From Actinoplanes philippinensis (lineage in GTDB: Bacteria > Actinomycetota > Actinomycetes > Mycobacteriales > Micromonosporaceae), in contig NZ_FONV01000010.1 of the NCBI RefSeq assembly GCF_900113015.1, forward strand, positions 433,205-497,204: a stretch of DNA of 64,000 bases. Direction: 5' to 3'. Below are positions 40,634 through 50,762 of the stretch, piece by piece. Within the stretch, counting starts at the first letter, position 1. Every line of letters begins with the position of its first letter. Position numbers and translations under genes: made by a program. The notes beneath the pieces were generated by a model. It was not told where the DNA came from and did not search any database. It saw only the letters and a program-made list of their open reading frames with translations.

Positions 40634-42118
40634 ATGGCGCAAACCGTCCCGGCCTCCGGATCGGAGACCATCCGCAGCCTGATCCCGGCACGGATCGACC
40701 GGCTCAGCTGGTCGCCGTTCCACACCCGCGTCATCCTGGCGCTCGGCACCGCCTGGGTTCTCGACGGGCTCGAGATCACGGTGGCCAGCGCGGTCGGCCC
40801 GGTCCTGGCCGAGCAGGAGACCCTGGCCCTGAGTTCGGCGCAGGTGGGCCTGATCGCCACCGTCTATCTGCTGGGCGAGGTGTTCGGCGCGCTGTTCTTC
40901 GGACGGCTCTCCGACGCGCTCGGCCGGAAGAACCTGTTCATCGTCACCCTAGGCGTCTATCTGGCCGGCAACGCCCTCACTGCGCTGACCTGGGGTAACG
41001 GCCCTGTCGCACTGGTCTTCCTGTATCTCACCCGGTTCATCGCCGGCGCAGGCATCGGCGGTGAGTACGCCGCGATCAACTCGGCCATCGACGAGATGAT
41101 GCCGGCCAAGTACCGCGGCCGGGTCGACATCGGCGTGAACGGCACGTACTGGGGCGGCGCGATCATCGGCACGCTCGGCACCTACATCCTGCTGAACAAC
41201 ATGGACCTGAACTGGGCGTGGCGGATCGGCTTCCTGATCGGCCCGGTCATCGGCCTGGCCATCTGGGGTCTGCGCCGGCACCTGCCGGAGAGCCCGCGCT
41301 GGCTGATCATGCACGGGCGGGAGGCCGAGGCCGAGGAGAACATCGCCCAGATCGAGCGGGCCGCCGAGGCGTCCGGTCAGACGCTGGAGCCGCTGGACGA
41401 GTCGCGGGCGATCGACATCCGGCCCACCAAACCGCACGGATACCTGTCGCTGCTGAAGGTGCTGTTCCAGATCTACCCGGCCCGGTCGACGCTGGGTGCG
41501 ACCCTGATGATCACGCAGTCGTTCCTCTACAACGCGATCTTCTTCACCTACACGCTGGTGCTCACCAAGTTCTTCGGGGTGAGCGAGACGGCCGCGCCGC
41601 TCTATCTGGTGGCGTTCGCGATCGGCAACCTGATCGGCCCGCTCACCATCGGGCGGCTGTTCGACACGATCGGGCGGCGAAAGATGATCTCCGGCACCTA
41701 CCTGCTGTCCGGGGCGCTGCTGGCGATCACCGCGGTGCTGTTCCAGCAGGGGGCCCTGAACGCGATCACCCAGACCATCGCGTGGAGCGTGATCTTCTTC
41801 TTCGCCTCGGCGGGGGCCAGTTCGGCGTACCTCACGGTCAGCGAGATCTTCCCGCTGGAGATCCGCGCGCAGGCGATCGCGGTGTTCTTCGCCATCGCGC
41901 AGTGCTTCGGAGCCATCGGGCCGGTCTTCTACGGCTGGCTGATCGGCGAGGGCGAGGACCCGAACAAGCTGTTCATCGGCTTCCTGATCGGCGCCGCGGT
42001 GATGGCGGTCGGCGGGATCGTCGAGGCGATCATCGGCATCGACGCCGAGGGCAAGTCGCTGGAGGAGGTGGCCACGCCGCTGTCGGCGGTCACGACGCGG
42101 CCACGCGCCACCGGCTGA
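40634..42118 (+). CDS. MFS transporter, sugar/metabolite-proton symporter type
   Basis: A 494-residue twelve-helix transporter of the PF00083-like branch. GRLSDALGRKN after helix 2 and the RFIAGAGIGGEYAAINSAIDEMMPAKYRGR segment match that family, and the repeat motif GRLFDTIGRRK occurs in the second half. Close relatives in bacteria carry sugars, aromatic acids or other organic anions, so substrate is undecided. GGAGG precedes the ATG. It converges with the LuxR regulator gene, eight bases apart, and has no enzymes beside it to reveal its substrate. Confidence 0.9.
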   Translation: MAQTVPASGSETIRSLIPARIDRLSWSPFHTRVILALGTAWVLDGLEITVASAVGPVLAEQETLALSSAQVGLIATVYLLGEVFGALFFGRLSDALGRKNLFIVTLGVYLAGNALTALTWGNGPVALVFLYLTRFIAGAGIGGEYAAINSAIDEMMPAKYRGRVDIGVNGTYWGGAIIGTLGTYILLNNMDLNWAWRIGFLIGPVIGLAIWGLRRHLPESPRWLIMHGREAEAEENIAQIERAAEASGQTLEPLDESRAIDIRPTKPHGYLSLLKVLFQIYPARSTLGATLMITQSFLYNAIFFTYTLVLTKFFGVSETAAPLYLVAFAIGNLIGPLTIGRLFDTIGRRKMISGTYLLSGALLAITAVLFQQGALNAITQTIAWSVIFFFASAGASSAYLTVSEIFPLEIRAQAIAVFFAIAQCFGAIGPVFYGWLIGEGEDPNKLFIGFLIGAAVMAVGGIVEAIIGIDAEGKSLEEVATPLSAVTTRPRATG

Positions 42119-42126
42119 TCAGCCGC

Positions 42127-42753
42127 TCACACGAGGCCGGCGCTGCCCGCGACAGCGGCGGCCTCGGTGCGGCTGGAGACGTGCATCTTCCGCAGCAGGG
42201 CGGCGGTCAGGCGTTTGACCGTACGGTCCGAGACGTGCAGCACCCCGGCGATCTCGCTGGTCGACGAGCCGCCCGCGATGAGGCGCAGCAGCCGCTGGTC
42301 GCTCTCGTCGAGCTGGGCGGTCGCGGACTGGGCGGCCGGGCGGACGGGCCGTTCCACGAGCGACGCGAGCAGTGCGGCCGGCACCACCGCCCACCCTTCC
42401 AGCGCGGCGAGCAGCGGCGGCAGCGCCTCGTCGCCGCGCGGGAGGATGCCGGACGCCCCGGCACGCAGGGCTTCCAGCTCGGCCGCCGGATCACCGTCGC
42501 CGGCCAGGGCCAGGACCCGGGTCTTCGGCGCGGCGGCCCGGGCCGCCGCGATCGCCGCGACACCGCCGGGTGGCAGCAGGTCGACGAGGATCAGATCCGG
42601 TACGGGCTCCCGCACCAGCCCTGCCACGTCCGAGCCGTCGCCCGCACCGGCGACGGCGGCCCGGCCCCCGGTGGCCGCGGGGATTGACTGCTCGAGGTCA
42701 CGCACCAGTGGCGCGTGACCGGACACGACTACGATCCTGATCCCGTTACGCAT
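42127..42753 (-). CDS. LuxR/NarL-type regulator with degenerate receiver
   Basis: A 208-residue protein with an N-terminal receiver-like domain (residues 4-115) and a C-terminal LuxR helix-turn-helix (about 145-200, ASSTSEIAGVLHVSDRTVKRLTAALLRKM-like region). The Asp of the phospho-site is kept (D58 in LILVDLLPP). The acidic pair at the N-terminus is replaced by SGH, and the conserved Lys region reads ILPRGD, so phosphorylation is doubtful. It may respond to a ligand or act constitutively. No histidine kinase neighbours it. It is followed by the MFS gene in convergent orientation. Confidence 0.83.
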   Translation of the reverse strand: MRNGIRIVVVSGHAPLVRDLEQSIPAATGGRAAVAGAGDGSDVAGLVREPVPDLILVDLLPPGGVAAIAAARAAAPKTRVLALAGDGDPAAELEALRAGASGILPRGDEALPPLLAALEGWAVVPAALLASLVERPVRPAAQSATAQLDESDQRLLRLIAGGSSTSEIAGVLHVSDRTVKRLTAALLRKMHVSSRTEAAAVAGSAGLV

Positions 42754-42809
42754 GGCCCCCGGATGCCCAACCTCCGGAGATTCATTCCTCCCCGTCCGGA
42801 AGTCCCGGG

Positions 42810-43709
42810 TCAGCGCGGGTGGGCCGCCACGAAGTCGGCGATGTACTCGTCGAGCCGCTTCTCCGGGCGCCAGCCGAGGCTGTTGGCCTTGGTGGTGTCG
42901 GCCTGGCCACGGACCCGCTCGCCGCGCCGCTCGGGGATGAGCGTGAACTCGCCGCCGAACAGCTCGGCGACCTTGGCCAGCGGCCACTCACAGCCGGTGC
43001 CGAGCAGGTAGCCGTCTCCGGAGCCGCCGCGGGCGACGAGGACCAGGCCGCGGACGATGTCGTCGATGTGGGTGAAGTCGCGGGTCTGGGTGCCCGGGGA
43101 CACCACGGTCAGCGGCTCGCCGGCCAGGAACTGGCGCTCGAAGATGCCGATCACCGTCGCGTACTTGCCGTCGCTGATCTGGCCGGGGCCGTAGACGTTG
43201 TAGAAGTACGCGATCGCGTAGTCCAGCCCATACCAGTTCGAGTAGTTCTTGATGTACTCGATGTTCTTGGCCTTGGTCCACGCATACGGGTTGAGGTTCT
43301 CGTCCTCGCCGTCGTTGCCGAATTTCGAGCTGGACCCGGCGTAGATCAGTTTCGCCCCGTGCCCGGCCGTGAACTTGACCACCTCTTTGGTGCCGAGGAG
43401 GTTGAAATCCCAGGTGAGGTCGTGGTCCTCGAACGACTGCGGAATGCGCGAATACTCACCGAGGTGGAAGACGAGCTCCGGGCCGGGCAGGCCGCGGTCG
43501 GCCCAGATCTTGGCGATGTCGGTGGTCGACCCGTCGATGTAGGTGACGCGCGGGTCGTGGACGTGGTTCTCCGGGGTGCCGGTGAAGTAGTTGTCCAGCG
43601 AGACGATCGTCGCGTCCGGGAAGTCGTTCAGCAGCGACCTGATCAAGGCGCCACCGACGAATCCGGCACCACCGGTGACCAACAGGGTTCGGCTCAACGT
43701 ACTTCCCAT
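42810..43709 (-). CDS. NAD-dependent epimerase/dehydratase (UDP-glucose 4-epimerase-like)
   Basis: A 299-residue short-chain dehydrogenase of the extended type. The NAD-binding VTGGAGFVGGALI is at the N-terminus. The catalytic Ser lies in YAGSSSKFG, and the usual YxxxK appears as YAWTKAKN. FYNVYGPGQ and TRDFTHIDDIVRGL are typical of nucleotide-sugar epimerases and dehydratases. It likely acts on UDP- or GDP-sugars for surface polysaccharide. The ATG is the first codon before the Rossmann motif. It stands alone, 56 bases upstream of the LuxR gene. Confidence 0.88.
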   Translation of the reverse strand: MGSTLSRTLLVTGGAGFVGGALIRSLLNDFPDATIVSLDNYFTGTPENHVHDPRVTYIDGSTTDIAKIWADRGLPGPELVFHLGEYSRIPQSFEDHDLTWDFNLLGTKEVVKFTAGHGAKLIYAGSSSKFGNDGEDENLNPYAWTKAKNIEYIKNYSNWYGLDYAIAYFYNVYGPGQISDGKYATVIGIFERQFLAGEPLTVVSPGTQTRDFTHIDDIVRGLVLVARGGSGDGYLLGTGCEWPLAKVAELFGGEFTLIPERRGERVRGQADTTKANSLGWRPEKRLDEYIADFVAAHPR

Positions 43710-43831
43710 CTTCCGGTCCGTGCAGCGCCGACCAGGCTACCTGTGGTAGGTGCCCGGAAACCAACCGCTCGCGCCGGTATTACCCGGAGCGGCCATGACG
43801 ACACTCTGTGGTCGCCATGGCCGGGCTCAGT

Positions 43832-45787
43832 TCACCACTTCGAGGGACCGGGTGGCGCCACGACCGGGGGACGGTCGTCACACGTGATGGTGTTCGGCAG
43901 GTACGGCGTGAGCCAGGCACCGTCGTTGCCGCCGAGATCGGTGAGCCCGAACTCGGATCCGGTCGCGGGGAACCCGAACCGGCCGCAGTTGTTCACGCCG
44001 ACCGCGCCGACGTTGCGGGCGTCGACGTTCTCGAAGGACGCGGAACCGGCCGCGCGTGCGCTCAGAACGCTGGTGCCCGTACCGTCGACCCGAATGTCTT
44101 TGAATTTAAGATTGTCGATCGAATAGAGGTTCTTCACGCCCCACTCGGCGACCAGCATGATCGCGTTGTAGGTGCTGTCCAGGTAGTGGTCGCCGGTCAC
44201 CCGCACGTCCGCGCCGAAACCGCCCTCCAGGCTGTAGAGCCAGATCGCGCCGAGCCCGATCCGCCAGTTCAGCTCGAAGGTGCCGGCCCGGACCGTGGTG
44301 TTGTTGGTGAACCGCAGGGCGCCGGTGAACGGCTCGGCGCCGAACCGGGTGCCGGCGTGCAGCGCGCTGCCCTCCCGGACCGGGTCGGCGACCAGGTTGT
44401 TCGAGACCGTGGTGTCCCGGCCGCCGTAGACGGCGATGCCGTTGGCCAGCGTCGGCGACTGGACGGTGTTGCGGTCGAAGGTGTTGCCGGCGTTGGTGGT
44501 CTTCTCCGCCCACATGGCCAGCGCGTCGTCACCGGTGTTGCGGACGAAGTTGCCACGGGCCAGCGAGCCGGTGACCCCGGTGTGGAAGTTGAGGCCGTCG
44601 GCGATCTGGTCGACGATGATGTTGTCGGTGACCCGCATGTTCGACATCGGGCCGTCGAACCAGAGCCCCACCTTGGTGTGCTGGATGTAGAGGCCGTCGA
44701 CGGTCGAGTCGCTCATCGCCCCGCCGACCCCGTTGACCTGGTCGGTGTCGATCCGCTCGCGCACGTCGCCCTGGATCGCGAAATCGGACAGGTGCACGTT
44801 GCGGCTGCCACCCTCGGCGGCGGCGCGGCCGTAGAAGCCGACGCCGGTGTGCACCGAGCCGTCCGGGGCGGGTTCGGTCAGCGCGACCTCGCGGCCCTTG
44901 ACGACGGTGTGCCAGTTGCCGGCCCCGGTGATGGTCACGTCGTCGACGACGATGTGCCGGTTCACCTGGAAGACGCCCGGTGGCAGATAGACCTTTCGAT
45001 GGACCTTCCGGGCGTACGCCACCGCGCGCTCGATGGCCGCGGCGGAGTCCCGCCGCCCGCTCGGGTCGGCGCCGAACAGCACCGGGTTGACGCCGCTCAC
45101 CACCTCGGGCGGCCCGGCCAGCTCCGAGTCGAGCAGGTCGATCGTGGTCGGCACCGAGCGGGCGGTGAGCCGGACCCGGTCACCGGCCCGGTACGTACGC
45201 CCGAGGAGCAGCCGCTGCTCGTCGTAGAAGTGGGCCGGCCGGAACGGCTTGGTGATCACCGGGGCCGGGGTGGTGGCGGCCGGCACACACTGGCACTCGG
45301 TGATCCACCAGTCCGGGTGCAGGAGGTCCGCCCGCGGGTCGTCGCTGAACGGGTACTGGTTGTAGAGCCACGAGTACTGCGAGGTCAGCGTCATGGTGCG
45401 GGACTCGTGCCGGGTGGTGACCGACAGCGGCGCGGTGATCCCGCCACCGCCGGGCGCGTCCGGGATGCTGTAGCGCACGGTGATCGCGTTCGCCGGCCGG
45501 GGCAGTGTGAACTCCACCCACTCGCCGGGGTCGAGGGTGACAGCGGAGCGGCCGGACGCCTCGGCGGGCAGCGTGTAGGCGGTGCGGTCCGGCCCGATCA
45601 CGGTCCCGTTGGTGGCGGCGCGCTCGGCCTCCTGCTCCAGGAAGGCCACCGCGGCGCCGCGCCCGGCGGCCAGGGCGGGGTCGAGGGCGGCCCGGGTGAC
45701 CGTGGCGGACCGGGGAGCGGCGTCGGCGGGATGCGGAATGCCGGTGGCGCCGAGCAGCGCCCCGATCAGAAGGACGGGCCAGGACAT
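43832..45787 (-). CDS. Secreted right-handed beta-helix polysaccharide-degrading enzyme (GH87/mycodextranase-like)
   Basis: A 651-residue exported protein with a signal peptide (to about residue 23). An N-terminal beta-sandwich region (about 45-220) is followed by a parallel beta-helix (from FGADPSGRRDSAAAIERAV, about 235, to 630) in the pectate-lyase/GH28 fold. The adjacent Asp pair in RNTGDDALAMWAE is where alpha-1,3-glucanases of family GH87 have catalytic aspartates, so glucan hydrolysis is the best guess. Pectin or other glycans cannot be excluded. A GGAAAGAG site precedes the ATG. Divergent from a hypothetical gene. Confidence 0.78.
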   Translation of the reverse strand: MSWPVLLIGALLGATGIPHPADAAPRSATVTRAALDPALAAGRGAAVAFLEQEAERAATNGTVIGPDRTAYTLPAEASGRSAVTLDPGEWVEFTLPRPANAITVRYSIPDAPGGGGITAPLSVTTRHESRTMTLTSQYSWLYNQYPFSDDPRADLLHPDWWITECQCVPAATTPAPVITKPFRPAHFYDEQRLLLGRTYRAGDRVRLTARSVPTTIDLLDSELAGPPEVVSGVNPVLFGADPSGRRDSAAAIERAVAYARKVHRKVYLPPGVFQVNRHIVVDDVTITGAGNWHTVVKGREVALTEPAPDGSVHTGVGFYGRAAAEGGSRNVHLSDFAIQGDVRERIDTDQVNGVGGAMSDSTVDGLYIQHTKVGLWFDGPMSNMRVTDNIIVDQIADGLNFHTGVTGSLARGNFVRNTGDDALAMWAEKTTNAGNTFDRNTVQSPTLANGIAVYGGRDTTVSNNLVADPVREGSALHAGTRFGAEPFTGALRFTNNTTVRAGTFELNWRIGLGAIWLYSLEGGFGADVRVTGDHYLDSTYNAIMLVAEWGVKNLYSIDNLKFKDIRVDGTGTSVLSARAAGSASFENVDARNVGAVGVNNCGRFGFPATGSEFGLTDLGGNDGAWLTPYLPNTITCDDRPPVVAPPGPSKW

Positions 45788-45921
45788 CGAAGGCTCTTTC
45801 CTTTGCCTTGAGGACGGTGAGCCGACCATAGAGCCATGGAGATCTACCTCACAATGACCTGTCGCAGTATTTCGATTTTTCGCCTCGTTATTGCAAGTGA
45901 TTGCAAGAAGATGACTCGCGC

Positions 45922-45927
45922 TAGGCT
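45922..45927 (+). promoter_or_regulatory. -10 element (TAGGCT), leaderless start
   Basis: TAGGCT ends six bases before the GTG of the following gene. A repeated TTGCAAG (45891 and 45901) sits where a -35 or operator would be. Confidence 0.5.
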
Positions 45928-45933
45928 GCCGAC

Positions 45934-46842
45934 GTGCGCGTGATCTCCCGTAAGAACGATCGCGGTGTCGAGGTCTACGACACCGACCTGGAGCTGGTCC
46001 GGACCTTCGCCGTCCCGCCGCGCAGCACCTTCCGGGAGCCGGGCAGCGAGGGCCACGCCGTCCCGGCCTCGCGTGACCGGCTGTTCTACGCCACCGACAC
46101 GGCGGTGCTGAAGGTCGATCCCGAGGGGCGCGAGGAGTGGCGTTTCGAGCTCGGCGCCCGCGGCCCGAAGTGCGGCGTCTCCTACACCGACGTGGCGCTC
46201 TCCGCCGACGACGCCGTGCTCTGGGTCTATGCGCCGAACGCGATGGCCGACCGCGGCCGCGACGACGAGTGGATCGCTCTGGACGCCGCCACCGGGGAGC
46301 TGCGGGCCCGCTACGAGCTGCCGACGGCCGGGCACGGCGGCGATCACGTCGCGCTGCGTGACGGCCGGATGCTGCTGGAGGTCGGCGAGGGCCAGGACGG
46401 CATCCAGATCTACCTGGCCGGGCCGGACACGGCGCCGCACGACTACGGCTGGGGTGATCGCTCACTGCACGGCGTCTCGCCGGACGAGACCCGCTTCGTG
46501 ACCGTCGGCCACGACAGCGACGACCTGATCGTGCACGCCTTCCCCGGCGGGGAACCGCTGTTCACGGTGACCCTGCCGGATTTCGGCTTCCCCGACGACG
46601 AGGACGACATCTTCCTGGAGTGGAGCCCCGGCTTCCTGGACGACGACACCGTGATCGCTGTCGTCTTCGGGGTCGACGAGGAGGAGGACACCGACTGGTG
46701 GCGGCACTTCCGGGTCGATGCGCACACCGGCGAGGTCCTCGGCGAACTCGAGATCACCACCATCGACCAATACGATCTGGATGTCCTCGGTGACGGAACG
46801 TACGTGATTACGGACACTGACGGAACACTCCGGCGGATGTGA
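45934..46842 (+). CDS. Beta-propeller-like protein of unknown function
   Basis: A 302-residue soluble, strongly acidic protein without a signal peptide. It contains several WD/PQQ-like strands (VYDTDLELVRTFAVP, VLKVDPEGREEWRFELG, WIALDAATGELRARYELP, HFRVDAHTGEVLGELE), suggesting a six- or seven-bladed propeller. No enzyme motif is seen. The start is predicted to be leaderless. It precedes ahcY, but the SAH riboswitch and its own promoter make an operon unlikely. Many actinobacteria carry such proteins; their role is not known to me. Confidence 0.75.
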   Translation: MRVISRKNDRGVEVYDTDLELVRTFAVPPRSTFREPGSEGHAVPASRDRLFYATDTAVLKVDPEGREEWRFELGARGPKCGVSYTDVALSADDAVLWVYAPNAMADRGRDDEWIALDAATGELRARYELPTAGHGGDHVALRDGRMLLEVGEGQDGIQIYLAGPDTAPHDYGWGDRSLHGVSPDETRFVTVGHDSDDLIVHAFPGGEPLFTVTLPDFGFPDDEDDIFLEWSPGFLDDDTVIAVVFGVDEEEDTDWWRHFRVDAHTGEVLGELEITTIDQYDLDVLGDGTYVITDTDGTLRRM

Positions 46843-46878
46843 TCTTGCCGGGCGGGCGTTAGAGTAGTTCCCGGCTCT

Positions 46879-46969
46879 GCCGAGAGGCGCTGCAACGGGC
46901 TCTGTCGAGACCCGCCACGCTCGGCCGGGTTTCTTGACGCAAGGGCGCCTCCTGAGAGGGAGGAGCCCT
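46879..46969 (+). promoter_or_regulatory. S-adenosylhomocysteine (SAH) riboswitch controlling ahcY
   Basis: P1 pairs CCGAG (46880-46884) with CTCGG (46920-46924). The conserved GGCGCTGCAAC follows P1, and GGG-CTCTGTCGAGA-CCC forms the internal hairpin. A pseudoknot joins GGCGC (46886-46890) to GCGCC (46945-46949). The competing hairpin AGGGC(G)CCTCC / GGAGG(A)GCCCT (46942-46969) hides the ribosome-binding site GGGAGGAG and is followed by CTTTT. SAH binding would keep the pseudoknot and free the site, switching ahcY on. Confidence 0.9.
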
Positions 46970-46975
46970 CTTTTC

Positions 46976-48436
<1,461 letters not shown>

Positions 48437-48451
48437 TTCACCTCGCAGCAC

Positions 48452-48492
48452 GACGCGCCCGGCCATCGATGATGTCCGGGCGCGTCCCTTTT
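48452..48492 (+). terminator. Terminator of ahcY
   Basis: GACGCGCCCGG pairs with CCGGGCGCGTC around a 13-base loop and is followed by CCTTTT, 16 bases after the ahcY stop. Confidence 0.85.
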
Positions 48493-48500
48493 AAGCCGTT

Positions 48501-48506
48501 TATGCT
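48501..48506 (+). promoter_or_regulatory. -10 element (TATGCT), leaderless start
   Basis: TATGCT ends six bases before the ATG of the DUF4142 gene, placing transcription initiation on the start codon; no ribosome-binding site is present in between. Confidence 0.6.
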
Positions 48507-48512
48507 GCGATT

Positions 48513-49076
48513 ATGTCTTTCCGTCACATGATTTTTACGTTGGGTGCCACAGCCCTGATCGGCCTTTCCCCGGTGTCCGCGGCGGCCGCCCCGGCCCGGC
48601 CGGAGACCGCCGGCTCCAGCGTCACGGCGGGCCGCCCGGTCAGCCCGGAGGCCGAGTTCCTGATCGCCGTGCACCAGGGCAACCTGTCCCAGATCGAGGT
48701 CGGCCGGCTGGCCGCCAAGAAGAGCGAGAACCGGACCGTACGCAAGCTCGGCAAGCGGTTCGCGGCGTACCACCTGAAGCTGGACGCCCAGGTCAGGCAG
48801 GTTGCCGAGGCTCTGGATGTGCGCCTGCCGGCGGAGCCGAACTCGGAGCAGCTGACCCTCGCCGAGCAGTATCGGACCGCCACCGCGGCCGGTTTCGACA
48901 CGCTGTTCATCGACACCCAGCTGTCCAATTACGAGCGGGCGGAGAAGCTGGCGCGGCTCGTTCTGGCCGTCAGCAAGGACCCGTCGATCGCGAAGATCGT
49001 CGCTGCCGCCCGCCCGGTGATCGAGAAGAACCGGGCCGCTCTGGCCGCGGCCCGCGAAGCGCTGGCCAGGAGGTAA
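48513..49076 (+). CDS. Secreted DUF4142 ferritin-like protein
   Basis: A 187-residue protein with a signal peptide (to about residue 25) and an all-helical DUF4142 domain: SPEAEFLIAVHQGNLSQIEVGRLAAKKSENRTVRKLGKRF is the recognisable first helix pair (shown as scattered motifs EFL, HQGN, EVGRLA). The family resembles ferritins but usually lacks metal ligands, and its function is unknown. Leaderless start predicted. It is followed 16 bases later by a Na+/H+ antiporter gene, so the two are likely co-transcribed. Confidence 0.85.
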   Translation: MSFRHMIFTLGATALIGLSPVSAAAAPARPETAGSSVTAGRPVSPEAEFLIAVHQGNLSQIEVGRLAAKKSENRTVRKLGKRFAAYHLKLDAQVRQVAEALDVRLPAEPNSEQLTLAEQYRTATAAGFDTLFIDTQLSNYERAEKLARLVLAVSKDPSIAKIVAAARPVIEKNRAALAAAREALARR

Positions 49077-49092
49077 CCGCGACAATGATCAA

Positions 49093-50739
49093 ATGATCTA
49101 CGAGCAGATCCTGCTGTACGCGCTGGGAGCGATCGCGGTGATCATCGTGGTCCATTGGGTCACGGAGAAGACCGGCCTCCCCGCCGCGGTTCTGCTGACA
49201 TTGGTCGGCGTCGCCTACTCCTACCTTCCCGGGAAGAACCTGGGGGTGAACGAACATGTGATTCTGATGTTCGTTCTCCCGCCCCTGCTCTACAACGCGG
49301 CCCTGGACTCCTCCCTGCTGGACATCCGGCGCAACATCCGGACGGTGATCAGTCTGTCGGTGGTCCTGGTGCTGATCACCGCTCTGCTGGTCGGCCTCGG
49401 TTTCTCGCTGTGGGTCGCCGGGGCCACTCTCGCCGCCGGTGTCGCCCTGGGGGCGGCGGTCGCCCCGCCCGATCCGGTCGCGGCGCTCGCCGTAGGCCGC
49501 AAGGCGGGGCTGCCGGGCAAGCTGATCACCCTGATCCAGGGTGAGGGTCTGCTGAACGACGCCACCGCACTGACCCTTCTCACCGTGGCGATCGCCGCGC
49601 AACAGGACGGCGAGGAGATCTCGTTCGGCGGCACGGTCCAGCACTTCTTCACCTCGGCCACCGGCGGCGTGGTCATCGGCATCGTCATCGCGTACGTCGT
49701 GCGGTTCCTCAGGCCGTTCCGGCAGGACCCGCTCAGCGCGAACGCCCTGTCGATCATCACTCCGCTCGGCGCTTTCACCCTGGCCGAGCATTACCACCTC
49801 TCCGGTGTGCTCGCCGTCGTGGTGGCCGGGTTGATCGTCGGACACGACACCCCGCGCTACACCACCGGCGCCAGCCGCCTGCAGAGCGCCGCCGTCTGGC
49901 GGCTGATCGACTTCCTGCTGGAGGGTGCGGTCTTCCTGCTGATCGGCATGCAGGTCAAGGACATCCTCGAAGGGCTCCGGTCCTACACGTGGCAGGCGAT
50001 CAGCATCGCGCTGGCCATCACGCTGGGTGTGGTGCTCCTGGTGCGCCCGCTCTGGCTGGCGATCACCCAGCTGCTCCCCCGCGAGTTGCACCTGCGCCTG
50101 GGTGGCCAGCAGGACGACGACATGGACGTCCCAGAGGGCCGGGCCAAGGAGCAGCCGCTGTCCGGCCGGGAGGTCACCGCTCTGACCTGGGCCGGCACCC
50201 GTGGCGTCATCACCCTGGCGGCGGTCTTCACCATTCCCGACGACTTCCCCAACCATGACCTGATGGTCTTCTGCGCCCTGGTGGTCGTGCTCGTCACCCT
50301 GGTCGGACAGGGCCTCACCTTCGCGCCGCTGGTCCGCCTGCTGGGTCTGCGCGCCAACCAGAAGGACAAGGCCCGCCTGCGCAACGAGGCCCGCTCGGCC
50401 GCCGTCCAGGCCGCCCTGAACCGGCTCGACGACATCCAGGAGGAGCAGCACGATCACGTGGAGGACGAGGCGATCGAGACGATGCGCCGGCAGCTCCAGT
50501 TCCGCCTGGACCGCTACCGTCGCCGGCTGGACCTGCTGGAGCAGGTGGAGTCTCACGAGGTGCCGAAGTCTCCGCAGTACGAGGCGGCGCTGATGGTCCG
50601 GCAGGCGGTCATCGACGCCGAGCGCGAGGAACTGCTGCGCTGGCGTGACGCGGGCCGCCTGGCCGACGAGAGTCTGCGGGTGCTCAACCGGGAACTCGAT
50701 CATGAGGAGCTGGTCCTGCCGAAACGGCCAAAGGACTGA
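49093..50739 (+). CDS. CPA1-family Na+/H+ antiporter
   Basis: A 548-residue cation/proton antiporter of the bacterial CPA1 (NhaP/TIGR00831-like) type with about twelve helices in residues 1-400. The AVAPPDPVAALAV and EGLLNDATALTL motifs hold the Asp pair used for cation binding, and WAGTRGVITLA is also conserved. A charged, helical cytoplasmic tail (about 410-548) rich in Arg and Glu follows. It exchanges sodium (or potassium) for protons for pH and salt balance. No strong Shine-Dalgarno; it follows the DUF4142 gene closely. Confidence 0.9.
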   Translation: MIYEQILLYALGAIAVIIVVHWVTEKTGLPAAVLLTLVGVAYSYLPGKNLGVNEHVILMFVLPPLLYNAALDSSLLDIRRNIRTVISLSVVLVLITALLVGLGFSLWVAGATLAAGVALGAAVAPPDPVAALAVGRKAGLPGKLITLIQGEGLLNDATALTLLTVAIAAQQDGEEISFGGTVQHFFTSATGGVVIGIVIAYVVRFLRPFRQDPLSANALSIITPLGAFTLAEHYHLSGVLAVVVAGLIVGHDTPRYTTGASRLQSAAVWRLIDFLLEGAVFLLIGMQVKDILEGLRSYTWQAISIALAITLGVVLLVRPLWLAITQLLPRELHLRLGGQQDDDMDVPEGRAKEQPLSGREVTALTWAGTRGVITLAAVFTIPDDFPNHDLMVFCALVVVLVTLVGQGLTFAPLVRLLGLRANQKDKARLRNEARSAAVQAALNRLDDIQEEQHDHVEDEAIETMRRQLQFRLDRYRRRLDLLEQVESHEVPKSPQYEAALMVRQAVIDAEREELLRWRDAGRLADESLRVLNRELDHEELVLPKRPKD

Positions 50740-50750
50740 TACATCCGTAA

Positions 50751-50756
50751 TACGGT
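50751..50756 (+). promoter_or_regulatory. -10 element (TACGGT), leaderless start
   Basis: TACGGT ends six bases before the ATG of the binding-protein gene, which has no Shine-Dalgarno. It starts 12 bases after the antiporter stop, so a separate transcript is possible. Confidence 0.45.
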
Positions 50757-50762
50757 GAAAAC

